From contig CATOTJ020000003.1 of assembly GCA_951813525.2 (NCBI GenBank), forward strand, positions 372,001-436,000: a DNA stretch of 64,000 nucleotides, read 5' to 3'. This document shows, one piece after another, positions 33,322 to 40,941 of the stretch. The notes under the pieces were generated by a model. That model saw nothing but the letters and a program-made list of their open reading frames with translations. It searched no databases and had not been told where the DNA came from. Numbering within the stretch: the first letter of the stretch is position 1; each line of letters starts with the position of its first letter. The position numbers and the translations under genes were made by a program. This DNA is from Thermohalobaculum sp951813525. GTDB taxonomy: Bacteria; Pseudomonadota; Alphaproteobacteria; Rhodobacterales; Rhodobacteraceae.

Positions 33322-34368
33322 TCAGACCGCCGTCGCGGCCTGACAAAGATGGGTCAGCTTGGCCATCGCCAGATCACGGCCAAGAAAACCCAGACCGCAA
33401 TCCGGGGCGGCGATCACCCGGTCAGCTGGCATAAGGTCCAGTACCTGGCGCATACGCGCGACAATCTCGTCCACCGGTTCGATCCCGCTGGCAGCGATCC
33501 GAACGAACCCGACGATCAGCGTGGATTTGTGGAACAGGCCAAAGAGATCGGGCGGGTTGTGGCGATGGGCGTCCTCGATCGATATCTGATCGGCGACGCC
33601 GTCCACTGCGTGTGCGATCTGACGGTATGCATCCGGGTCGGCCTTGGGATAATCGGTTGCGTCCAGCTTGTCCGGATAGCCGCAGCACATATGCACCACA
33701 CGGGTCACCTCTGCGGGTAGGCCGTGGAAACAACGCTCCAGCGTTTCGACGCCATAGGCCAGCGCCTGTTCCGGCTTTCGGGCAAAGATCGGCTCGTCGA
33801 TCTGGATGTGACGGCATCCGGCATCGGCCAGTTGCCGGACCTCGTGATTGAGCGCATCGGCCAGATCCCGCGCCAACGCCGCGAGGTCGCCGTAATGTGC
33901 ATCTACTGTTGTGTCGGAGATCGTCATCGGACCCGGCAGCGTGATCTTGACGGGCCGGTTCGTTGCGGCATCGGCGATCTGCCAATCGCGGACAAGAACG
34001 CTGCCGCGCAGCGCCCGGACCTGTGCGCGGATCGTCGGCAGATGACTGGTATAGGCGCCGTTTCGCAACACACGCGGTGTCAGGTTCCGAAAATCGAAAC
34101 CTTCAAAATGGCGGCATTGATAGTGAACGTAGTTTTCACGCCTGATCTCGCCATCCGTCGGAACGTCGATCCCGCATGCGATCTGATCGGCCACCGCCTC
34201 GACCGTTGCGCGGTCCAAAATGTCTTGGCTTTCGCTGGCTTCCTGTTCCCACCGGCGCAGCACATTATCGGTATAGGACGCATCTTCATGGCCAATCTGG
34301 AACCAGTCGGTGATCGGTACCCAATCCGGTTTCGGCCAAGCCCCGATACAGGTTGTGGTCAGCGGCAT
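33322..34368 (-). CDS. Cobalamin-independent methionine synthase C-terminal-like protein (MetE core only)
   Basis: ATG 34368 (MPLTTTCIGAWPKPDWVP) has AAGGAGC upstream and gives 348 residues, matching only the C-terminal catalytic barrel of MetE. The four zinc-ligand positions can be recognised: His and Cys in VVHMCCGYPD, Glu in QISIEDAHRH and Cys in AAPDCGLGFLG. The TLPGPMTISDTTVD segment corresponds to the folate/substrate region. Short MetE-like proteins transfer methyl groups from other donors or act on thiols such as coenzyme M. Here the methyl donor is unknown. It is divergent from the maleate-isomerase-fold gene. Confidence 0.88.
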   Translation of the reverse strand: MPLTTTCIGAWPKPDWVPITDWFQIGHEDASYTDNVLRRWEQEASESQDILDRATVEAVADQIACGIDVPTDGEIRRENYVHYQCRHFEGFDFRNLTPRVLRNGAYTSHLPTIRAQVRALRGSVLVRDWQIADAATNRPVKITLPGPMTISDTTVDAHYGDLAALARDLADALNHEVRQLADAGCRHIQIDEPIFARKPEQALAYGVETLERCFHGLPAEVTRVVHMCCGYPDKLDATDYPKADPDAYRQIAHAVDGVADQISIEDAHRHNPPDLFGLFHKSTLIVGFVRIAASGIEPVDEIVARMRQVLDLMPADRVIAAPDCGLGFLGRDLAMAKLTHLCQAATAV

Positions 34369-34520
34369 CGCTCGGCTCCTTATCGCGAATCGCGTCTTTG
34401 TCATCAGACCTGCGACCAGGCGCAGCGCAAGTTCGCATTTGTGGGTTGGCGCTTGTATTGGCCCAACCCTTAACCCATTGCTGGGGCCGTCCCGACGTCG
34501 GACAACCAGCGGAGCGGATC

Positions 34521-35306
34521 ATGGCAAATGATAATTGGGGAAGTATTGCGCGCTTTGGCATTTTCATCGTCGGCAACGAAGTCGTGCCCGAGGCGGAATG
34601 GTGGGCCATGGCGCCGCCCGGCATCTCGATCCATGCGGCCAGAGTAACCGCGCCTGCCCCATGGGCGACATGGTCCAAGGAAGGCGGTTCCGTCGAGTTG
34701 TCGCCGGACCTGGCACGGGGCGCGGCCCAATTCGCGGGGATCGATCTTTCCGTGGTTACATTGGCCCATTCGTCCAGCAGCATCGCCGGGGGTGCCGGTT
34801 GGGACGAGGCAGCCGCCGCCGCTGTTCGCAGCCGCATCGGCGGCAGAGTACAAGTCACGACAAACGGCGCCGATTGCATCGCGGCGCTGCGCAAATTGGC
34901 GATCGAGCGCCCGTATCTGGTGTTTCCGCCTTGGTTCGGCGACAAGACCATCGGTGTCGGCACCGAGTATTTTCGCGATCAGGGCTTCGATCCGGTCACG
35001 CCGTTCCGGCCCTCTCCCGGCCCGGAATGGACACATCTGGAACCGGGCGCGCTTTATGCCAACCTGATGCATGTTCGTCAGGACATCGCTTTGTTGCAGG
35101 ACCAAGTCGCGGGCACAGTCCCCGAACCGGCGGACGGTATCATGATCCTGGGCACCGGTGTCAGATGCGCCGGCCTGATCGATCGGCTGGAACAAGCGAC
35201 TGGGCTGCCCGTCGTAACCGCAAATCAGGCCGGCCTTTGGCGCTGCCTGGAAGTCGCAAAAATCGAGGCCGAAATCATCGGCTATGGCCGTCTTTTCAGC
35301 GCGTGA
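34521..35306 (+). CDS. Maleate isomerase/arylmalonate decarboxylase-like protein without the expected cysteines
   Basis: ATG 34521 (MANDNWGSIARFGIFIVGN) begins a 261-residue protein of the Asp/Glu racemase-like fold. Segments recognised are LVFPPWFGDKTIGVGTEYF, MHVRQDIALLQDQ and GLPVVTANQAGLWRCL, the last matching the SSNQA(L)xW block of maleate isomerases. At the first catalytic position (usually ACTSGS) this protein reads LAHSSSSIAGG, and at the second (usually SCTNLRT) LGTGVRC. Neither cysteine seems to be present at its normal place, although a Cys occurs four residues later. A different chemistry or a non-enzymatic role is therefore possible. Confidence 0.8.
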   Translation: MANDNWGSIARFGIFIVGNEVVPEAEWWAMAPPGISIHAARVTAPAPWATWSKEGGSVELSPDLARGAAQFAGIDLSVVTLAHSSSSIAGGAGWDEAAAAAVRSRIGGRVQVTTNGADCIAALRKLAIERPYLVFPPWFGDKTIGVGTEYFRDQGFDPVTPFRPSPGPEWTHLEPGALYANLMHVRQDIALLQDQVAGTVPEPADGIMILGTGVRCAGLIDRLEQATGLPVVTANQAGLWRCLEVAKIEAEIIGYGRLFSA

Positions 35307-35328
35307 CGGCCATGCGACCGCGGACAGC

Positions 35329-35344
35329 TTTACAATTCTTTACA
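35329..35344. promoter_or_regulatory. Direct repeat TTTACA with 10-bp period, candidate OmpR/CpxR-type operator
   Basis: TTTACA occurs at 35329-35334 and 35339-35344. On the other strand this reads GTAAA-n5-GTAAA, the published CpxR box pattern of enterobacteria. It lies 96 bp before the Spy/CpxP-like gene, which is followed by genes for an OmpR-type regulator and a CpxA-like kinase, so autoregulation is likely. Confidence 0.55.
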
Positions 35345-35439
35345 CGGCAGAGAAACGCGCGAAACGCCCCTATCGCAGATTGAGCATCGGAGGCGCAGGT
35401 TTAGAGCGCCTCGGACCAACGCAAAGATAGGAGACTTTC

Positions 35440-36012
35440 ATGCCCCTTAACCAGAAACCGCCCATCAAGCCCCGCAAGCGCATCTTCATCGCATTGGCTG
35501 CGACCGCGGGGATTGCCTTTGCTGGTGTCTTCACCGTGCAGGCCGTTGCCGACAGCAAAACGTATCAGCACTTCAAAACCGAATATGTGAACAAGGCAGC
35601 CTGGAGCGGTCATGGTCACAAGCGGTTTGCCGATCTGAGTGACGCCGAAATCGAAAAGCGCATCGACCGGATCGTCAAACATGTCGCGATCGAAATCGAT
35701 GCGACCGATGAACAGCGTGCGAAGATCGTGTCGCTGCTGACCGCCGTTGCCATGGACATGAAACCCGTGCGCGAACGGATGCTTGCCAGCCGCGACGAGT
35801 TGCATGCATTGCTTGTCGCTGACCAGATTGATCGCGCCGCGCTGGAGGCGATGCGGGTAGAGCGGCTTGCAGAGGTTGATCAGATCAGCAAAAATCTGGT
35901 GACAGCCGTCGCCGATGTCGCCGAAGTTTTGACACCGGACCAACGCAAGGTTCTGAATGAGCGGATCATCGAATTGCGGTCGATGTTCCACCGTCGCGGG
36001 CGCCGCCACTGA
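35440..36012 (+). CDS. Spy/CpxP-like periplasmic LTxxQ protein
   Basis: The 190-residue product has a basic N-terminus and a membrane/signal segment (KRIFIALAATAGIAFAGVFTVQAVA), with likely cleavage after AVA near residue 37. A His-rich spot (GHGHKRF) follows, then helical segments carrying the family's LTxxQ-like motifs (EIDATDEQRAKIVSLL and EVLTPDQRKVLNERI). The C-terminus is Arg/His-rich (FHRRGRRH) and could bind metal. Family members are periplasmic chaperones or metal sensors that damp a Cpx-type kinase. The regulator and kinase genes follow directly, and an operator-like repeat precedes it. Confidence 0.82.
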   Translation: MPLNQKPPIKPRKRIFIALAATAGIAFAGVFTVQAVADSKTYQHFKTEYVNKAAWSGHGHKRFADLSDAEIEKRIDRIVKHVAIEIDATDEQRAKIVSLLTAVAMDMKPVRERMLASRDELHALLVADQIDRAALEAMRVERLAEVDQISKNLVTAVADVAEVLTPDQRKVLNERIIELRSMFHRRGRRH

Positions 36013-36017
36013 CGCCG

Positions 36018-36056
36018 GGCCAGATCGGCGGGCCGGATCGGCGGGCCAGATCGGCG
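36018..36056. repeat. Three tandem 13-bp repeats before the response-regulator gene
   Basis: GGCCAGATCGGCG (36018-36030), GGCCGGATCGGCG (36031-36043) and GGCCAGATCGGCG (36044-36056) are exactly adjacent, starting 5 bp after the stop of the Spy-like gene and ending just before the regulator's possible starts (36060 or 36078). They lie in the ribosome-binding region, so copy-number change could tune translation. Confidence 0.8.
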
Positions 36057-36077
36057 GAAATGCAGCATTGGGCAAAG

Positions 36078-36779
36078 ATGACCGAGCAAGTTCTGCTGAT
36101 CGAAGATGATGCCAAGCTTGCCGGGATGGTCAGAGACTATCTCGGCGGTTTTGGGTTTCAGGTGATGATTGCGGGGTCGGGCACGGCGGGTTTGAACGAA
36201 CAGGCACGCCGGGACTTTGATGCCGTAATACTGGATCTGATGCTGCCTGACATTGACGGCCTGGAGGTTTGCCGCCGTTTGCGCGCGGACAGTTCAGTGC
36301 CGGTTCTGATGTTGACGGCGAAAGGCGACCCGATGGACCGGGTCGTCGGTTTGGAACTGGGCGCCGACGATTATCTGCCCAAACCGTTCGAGCCGCGCGA
36401 GTTGTTAGCCCGCCTGCGCGCCGTGCTGCGCAGGCGCATCGGCGGAACGGCGGTCGAGGCTGCGCAGCCCGATGTGCTGCGTTTCGGCAGACTGGAATTG
36501 GACCGGGGAGCGTTGGAGGCACGCATTGACGCGCGGCGTTGCGATCTGACCGCACATCAATTTCGTTTGCTGGGCATCATGGCCCAATCCGCAGGCCGGG
36601 TGCTGACGCGCGACTTTCTGATGGAACAATTGACGGGCGATGCCTTGGAGGCGTTCGACAGGTCGATCGACGTCCACATTTCCCGGATCCGGGCCGAAAT
36701 CGAAGACGACCCGAAACATCCAAAACGGGTGATCACCGTGCGCGGTGCCGGTTATGTCTTTGCGGCGCAGCAGGATTAG
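36078..36779 (+). CDS. OmpR/PhoB family response regulator (CpxR-like)
   Basis: The start at 36078 (MTEQVLLIEDDAKLAGMVRD) fits the family; an in-frame ATG at 36060 would add six residues. The receiver domain shows the acidic pair EDD, phosphoacceptor in VILDLMLPDIDG, Thr in MLTAKGD and Lys in LPKPFEPREL. The C-terminal winged helix has LTAHQFRLLGIMAQSAGRVLTRDFL and SIDVHISRIRAEIEDDPKHPKRVITVRGAGYVF. It should be phosphorylated by the kinase 42 bp downstream and bind direct repeats such as the one at 35329-35344. Confidence 0.93.
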   Translation: MTEQVLLIEDDAKLAGMVRDYLGGFGFQVMIAGSGTAGLNEQARRDFDAVILDLMLPDIDGLEVCRRLRADSSVPVLMLTAKGDPMDRVVGLELGADDYLPKPFEPRELLARLRAVLRRRIGGTAVEAAQPDVLRFGRLELDRGALEARIDARRCDLTAHQFRLLGIMAQSAGRVLTRDFLMEQLTGDALEAFDRSIDVHISRIRAEIEDDPKHPKRVITVRGAGYVFAAQQD

Positions 36780-36821
36780 AGGCATGGCGCGCAGGCAAAA
36801 ATTTAGGAACGGCAGTGCATC

Positions 36822-38102
36822 ATGCTGAGGCGCCGTCTATATCTGCAGATCTATCTGACGATCATCGCCAGCCTTGTCCTGGTCGTGGTCTTGGCCGCTG
36901 TTCTTTGGAGCGCCTCGCACCGCGGGCGCCCGGATCGCGACGGATTGGAGATGATCGCACGGCTGGCGTCGTTGTCCTTGCCCGTTGCCGCGGCGCCTGC
37001 GGCTCAACAGCAGGCAGCGGTCAGCCGGATGGGCACCGAGCTGACGATCTCGGTCAGCCTATTCGGTCTGGATCGCGCGTTGATTGCGCGGCATGGCGCG
37101 CAATTGGAACCGCCCGACGCCCGATTGAACGAAAGTAGCTGGCGACGGCGCAATCACCCGCCAACCTGGTATCTGCGCTTGCCGGATGGCCGCTGGTTGG
37201 CGGCTGGGCAACGGGACGGCGGTTGGCGCGGGCGATCGGTTCTGGACGTAATGGTTCTGCTCGGCAGCATCGCGCTCGGAATAGGACTTGGCGCTTATCC
37301 GTTTGTTCGTCGACTGACGCGGCGTCTGGAGCGGTTACAGCGCGGTGTTGAAGAAATTGCGACCGGCGATCTGTCGGCACGGGTCGAAATCGGTGGACGG
37401 GACGAGGTCGCCGCGTTGGCCGACAGCTTCAACGCTGCCGCGGCCAAGATCCAGGCCCTGCTGGACGCGCACCGTATGTTGCTGGCGAATGCCTCGCATG
37501 AATTGCGCACACCATTGTCGCGCATTCGTCTGGGTGTCGAGATGCTGAAGCAGGGCGGCGATCCGGCCCGCGAAGCGGCCTTGCAGGCGGACATTCTTGA
37601 GCTGGACGAGTTGATCGACGAAATCTTGATGATGAGCCGCCTGGACGCGGGCACGGATATCGACCTGATGGCCGAGGTAGATCTGACCGCGTTGGCCGCC
37701 GAAGAATGTGCCCGTTATCCGGAATGCACTTTGAACGGCACCGCGCCTGTGATCGCCGGCGACGCACGAATGCTGCGCAGGATGATCCGAAACCTGCTGG
37801 CAAATGCCGGAACGCATGGCAAGCCGCCGATCCTGGTCGACCTTTCAGCCCAGGCAGACCGCGTAACGATCGAGGTCAGCGACCATGGCCCCGGCATTCC
37901 ACCCGAAGCGCATGAAAGCGTGTTCGAGGCCTTTTATCGGCTGCCGGGCCGCCAGAACGTCAGAGGTTTTGGATTGGGCTTGGCGCTTGTGCGCCAGATC
38001 GCAGCGCGCCATGGCGGCACTGCCGTGATCGCGCGAAATGGAACCGGTCGAACGACGGTTCGGGTGACGGTTCAGGTGACGCTGGGATTTTCTGGGCGCT
38101 GA
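36822..38102 (+). CDS. CpxA/BaeS-like sensor histidine kinase
   Basis: The 426-residue protein has a membrane helix (LYLQIYLTIIASLVLVVVLA), a periplasmic domain of about 110 residues, a second helix (VLDVMVLLGSIALGIGLGAY) and a HAMP domain (RRLERLQRGVEEIATGDLSAR). The phosphorylated His is in LLANASHELRTPLSRIRLG, and ATP-binding boxes are NLLANAGTHG, DHGPGIPP and GFGLGLALV. It is 42 bp downstream of the response-regulator gene. The Spy-like product encoded upstream may modulate its periplasmic domain, sensing envelope or metal stress. Confidence 0.92.
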   Translation: MLRRRLYLQIYLTIIASLVLVVVLAAVLWSASHRGRPDRDGLEMIARLASLSLPVAAAPAAQQQAAVSRMGTELTISVSLFGLDRALIARHGAQLEPPDARLNESSWRRRNHPPTWYLRLPDGRWLAAGQRDGGWRGRSVLDVMVLLGSIALGIGLGAYPFVRRLTRRLERLQRGVEEIATGDLSARVEIGGRDEVAALADSFNAAAAKIQALLDAHRMLLANASHELRTPLSRIRLGVEMLKQGGDPAREAALQADILELDELIDEILMMSRLDAGTDIDLMAEVDLTALAAEECARYPECTLNGTAPVIAGDARMLRRMIRNLLANAGTHGKPPILVDLSAQADRVTIEVSDHGPGIPPEAHESVFEAFYRLPGRQNVRGFGLGLALVRQIAARHGGTAVIARNGTGRTTVRVTVQVTLGFSGR

Positions 38103-38204
38103 ACGGCGGCGCGTTCTCGGCGAGCCTATGGGCGGAGCGGACATTGTGCGCTGCTGCCCCGTTCAATAGGATCGGGCGATGGTTTCGCCGCACAACTGCG
38201 AAAT

Positions 38205-39386
38205 ATGAACGTCGGTGGGCGATACGCCGTGCGCGTTGTGGCTGCCGCGTCTCTTCTTTCCGCAGTTCTTGGGTCGATCCACGCGTTCTCGGTCTTTATC
38301 GAGCCGTTAGAGACGAGATTTGCGGTGTCCAGATCCGCAGTATCGCTGACCTATTCGCTGGCGTTGGTATCGCTGACCGTCGCTGTTCTGCTTGGGCCAC
38401 GCATATTTGGGCGATGGCCTGCCGCTGTTTTTGTACTGGGCGTGGGTCTGTTCGCGGCATCGGGTTTGATCATCGCCAGATCCTCGACGTCGCTGTTTGA
38501 ACTTTGGGTTGGCTATAGCCTGATGTTCGGCCTGGCAAATGGCTTGGGATATGGATTTGGTCTGCAATTGGCAGCGCAATTCTGCCCGGGGCGCGAAGGA
38601 TTGGCCATGGGGATCGTGACGGCCGCCTACGCGCTCGGTGCTGCAATCTCTCCCGTTCTTTTTGACGTCGCGATTGCGGCAGGGGGTGTCGGGACCGCGA
38701 TGTTGGGCCTGGCCGCGGCACTGGTGGTGGCCAGCGGTGTCAGCGCCGCGATCATGGCGACTGCGCGCGCGCATTTCCGCATTGCCGAAAAGGGCGCCGC
38801 CGCCCCGGCGTCCGCGTTGCGTGGCCAGGCGTTGCTGTGGCTCGGCTATTTCGGCGGGGTGCTGGCCGGTTTGATGGTGATTGGCCACGCAGCGGCCCTT
38901 GCCAGTTCGCTGAACCCTGGGGTCGCGTCATGGATCGCGCCGATGATTATCGCTGTCTGCAATCTGTTGGGCAGCCTTGTCGGCGGCAGGTTGGCCGACA
39001 AAGTGCCAATCGGCATCCTATTGGCCACACTGGCGCTGATAACATCAGCCGCCCTGTTGTGGCTTGCGATCCTGGGGACAGATGGTGGCCTCTATTTCGG
39101 ATTGGGGGTTGGCCTGGGTGCCGTCGGGTTTGCCTATGGCGGCACGATCACGGCCTATCCGGCTGCAATTGCCAAGCTTTATGGGATGGAGCAGAGTGCA
39201 ACGGTTTATGGGCGCGTTTTCACCGCCTGGGGCAGCGCTGGATTGCTGGGCCCATTGCTTGCCGGGTATCTTTTTGATCTGGGCGGCGACTACATGATCG
39301 CATTGTTCGCCGCCGCAGGGATCGGACTGATATCGGTCGCGGCGGTTGCCACATTGTTCTGGCGTCAAAGCCGCCGGGAGTGCTGA
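38205..39386 (+). CDS. MFS transporter, oxalate/formate antiporter-like
   Basis: The 393-residue protein shows twelve hydrophobic helices and the OFA-type opening SLLSAVLGSIHAFSVFIEPLETRFAVSRSAVSLTYSLALV. The family segment NGLGYGFGLQLAAQFCPGREGLAMGIVTAAYALGAAISP and second-half KLYGMEQSATVYGRVFTAWGSAGLLGPLLAGYL fit monocarboxylate/oxalate-type MFS carriers. It is followed after 25 bp by an FrhB-like gene, and then by LarA-like and sugar-acid dehydratase genes, so transport of a hydroxy acid or sugar acid is a reasonable guess. Confidence 0.87.
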   Translation: MNVGGRYAVRVVAAASLLSAVLGSIHAFSVFIEPLETRFAVSRSAVSLTYSLALVSLTVAVLLGPRIFGRWPAAVFVLGVGLFAASGLIIARSSTSLFELWVGYSLMFGLANGLGYGFGLQLAAQFCPGREGLAMGIVTAAYALGAAISPVLFDVAIAAGGVGTAMLGLAAALVVASGVSAAIMATARAHFRIAEKGAAAPASALRGQALLWLGYFGGVLAGLMVIGHAAALASSLNPGVASWIAPMIIAVCNLLGSLVGGRLADKVPIGILLATLALITSAALLWLAILGTDGGLYFGLGVGLGAVGFAYGGTITAYPAAIAKLYGMEQSATVYGRVFTAWGSAGLLGPLLAGYLFDLGGDYMIALFAAAGIGLISVAAVATLFWRQSRREC

Positions 39387-39411
39387 TTGCGCACCCGGGA
39401 TCGGAGGTAAT

Positions 39412-40698
39412 ATGATGGAACCCGCAATGACCCCCGCCGACCGGCTGTATCGTATTGTCGAGGACGGCATGTGCATTGGCTGCGGATTGTGTCAGGCGGT
39501 TGCCGGTGCAGACCGCGTGCGGGTCCAGCCGGTTGCGAGCGGATACGAGCGGCCGGTCGTTGTCGGCGATATTGATCACGCCACGGTTGATCGGATTTAT
39601 GACATATGCCCTGGAACGCGGGTCGATGGACTGCCTGCCGATCTGGTGAATGTTGCCACCAGGGTCGATAAGATATGGGGGCCTTATCGGCGCCTATCGC
39701 TGGCCTTTGCCAGTGACCCCGATGTGCGGTTCAAAGCGGCGACAGGTGGTGTGTTGACGGCCTTGGCGCAGTATCTTCTGACCAGCGGCGAGGTTGCATT
39801 TGTTCTGCACGCCAAGCCCCATCCAAGGCGGGCAACCTTCGGCGCCCGCCATGTTTCGACAACTGTTGGAGAGGTTCTTGAAGGTGCAGGATCGCGCTAT
39901 GGGCCGACGGCCCCCCTGATCGACGTGACGGAACTGTTAGCGCGCGATCAGCCGTTCGCCTTCATTGGAAAGCCCTGCGATATCTCTGCCCTGCGCAATC
40001 TGGCCCGCCAGGACCCGCGGGTCGATCGGCTGGTCAAATACTGGCTAACACCGGTTTGCGGCGGTTTCATGCCGCCTGACGCAATGAACCGGTTTCTGGA
40101 CGGGGAAGGCATTGCGCCGGAGACGCTGACAGAATTCCGGTATCGCGGCCACGGCTGTCCCGGCAAGATGCGGTACGCAACCCGGGATGGCCGGTCCCGT
40201 GAGTTCCGCTATACTGATTTCTGGGGCACGGACGAGAGCCAATGGAGCCTGCCCTTCAGGTGCAAGGTCTGTCCGGATGGTATCGGGGAGGCAGCGGACC
40301 TCGCCGCCGCAGACACGTGGCCAGGCGGCTCGCCTGACCCGGAGACCGAGGATCAGGACCTTGGTACAAATGCAGTGATCGTCCGAACGGAAGCCGGAAT
40401 GCGACTGATAGAGGCGGCGCAAGACGCCGGATTTCTGACCGTCGAGGACGAGATTGCTCCACGCTTTTTGGATGAGGTGCAGCCCCATCAGGTGAAGAAG
40501 AAACAAACCGTCTACGCCCGCTGGGACGGGTTGCGCGACGAAGGCAGAACGGTGCCGGTGTCATCACGCCTGCGGCTGGCCGAGTTGGCCCAGCACCTGC
40601 CGGACGGCGAAGCTGCGCGTCAGCGTGCGGGAACCCGCCAACGCGTGCGGGACGGAAAGACTTCCGAGCAACGGCCGGTCATTGAACCTGAAGAATAG
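39412..40698 (+). CDS. FrhB/FdhB-like (coenzyme F420 hydrogenase beta family) iron-sulfur protein
   Basis: GGAGG at 5 nt before ATG 39412 sets the start (MMEPAMTPADRLYRIVEDGM). The 428-residue protein has an N-terminal CIGCGLCQ cluster motif with a later Cys in YDICPGTRVDG, then the FrhB core FKAATGGVLTALAQYLLTSGEVAFVLHAK, GSRYGPTAPL, FIGKPCDISALRNLAR, and the C-terminal KVCPDGIGEAADLAAADTWPG. The family includes F420-dependent hydrogenase subunits and the BciB divinyl-chlorophyllide reductase, and is FAD- and [4Fe-4S]-binding. The canonical fourth Cys of the ferredoxin motif is replaced (CGLCQAVAG). No other F420 genes are visible. It may serve as a flavin/iron-sulfur reductase for the sugar-acid pathway beside it. 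Confidence 0.85.
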   Translation: MMEPAMTPADRLYRIVEDGMCIGCGLCQAVAGADRVRVQPVASGYERPVVVGDIDHATVDRIYDICPGTRVDGLPADLVNVATRVDKIWGPYRRLSLAFASDPDVRFKAATGGVLTALAQYLLTSGEVAFVLHAKPHPRRATFGARHVSTTVGEVLEGAGSRYGPTAPLIDVTELLARDQPFAFIGKPCDISALRNLARQDPRVDRLVKYWLTPVCGGFMPPDAMNRFLDGEGIAPETLTEFRYRGHGCPGKMRYATRDGRSREFRYTDFWGTDESQWSLPFRCKVCPDGIGEAADLAAADTWPGGSPDPETEDQDLGTNAVIVRTEAGMRLIEAAQDAGFLTVEDEIAPRFLDEVQPHQVKKKQTVYARWDGLRDEGRTVPVSSRLRLAELAQHLPDGEAARQRAGTRQRVRDGKTSEQRPVIEPEE

Positions 40699-40941
40699 GG
40701 CCGAGATGTAGAGTTGCCAGCAGACCTTGTCAGGTGATCATCCGGTTGGGTCCCAAGCCGATATCGGCGAGACGGCAACCCCCTGTTTCGGTTCGGACCA
40801 GTGGGGATTTGGACCTCGCTCTGCAATGATGTTCGGCGTTTCGTTTCTGTGTGCAGCGCCAAACGACTTGAACCGGCGTTTGAGTTGCGAACCCGCGCGC
40901 GCTAGACGCAGGTAACTGAACTCCCCGGTGCAAGGCGAAAA
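40699..40941. other. Gap of 243 bp before the LarA-like gene
   Basis: No plausible gene fits here. The region probably contains a promoter for the larA-like and dehydratase genes. No confident -35/-10 pair or operator was identified. Confidence 0.4.
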
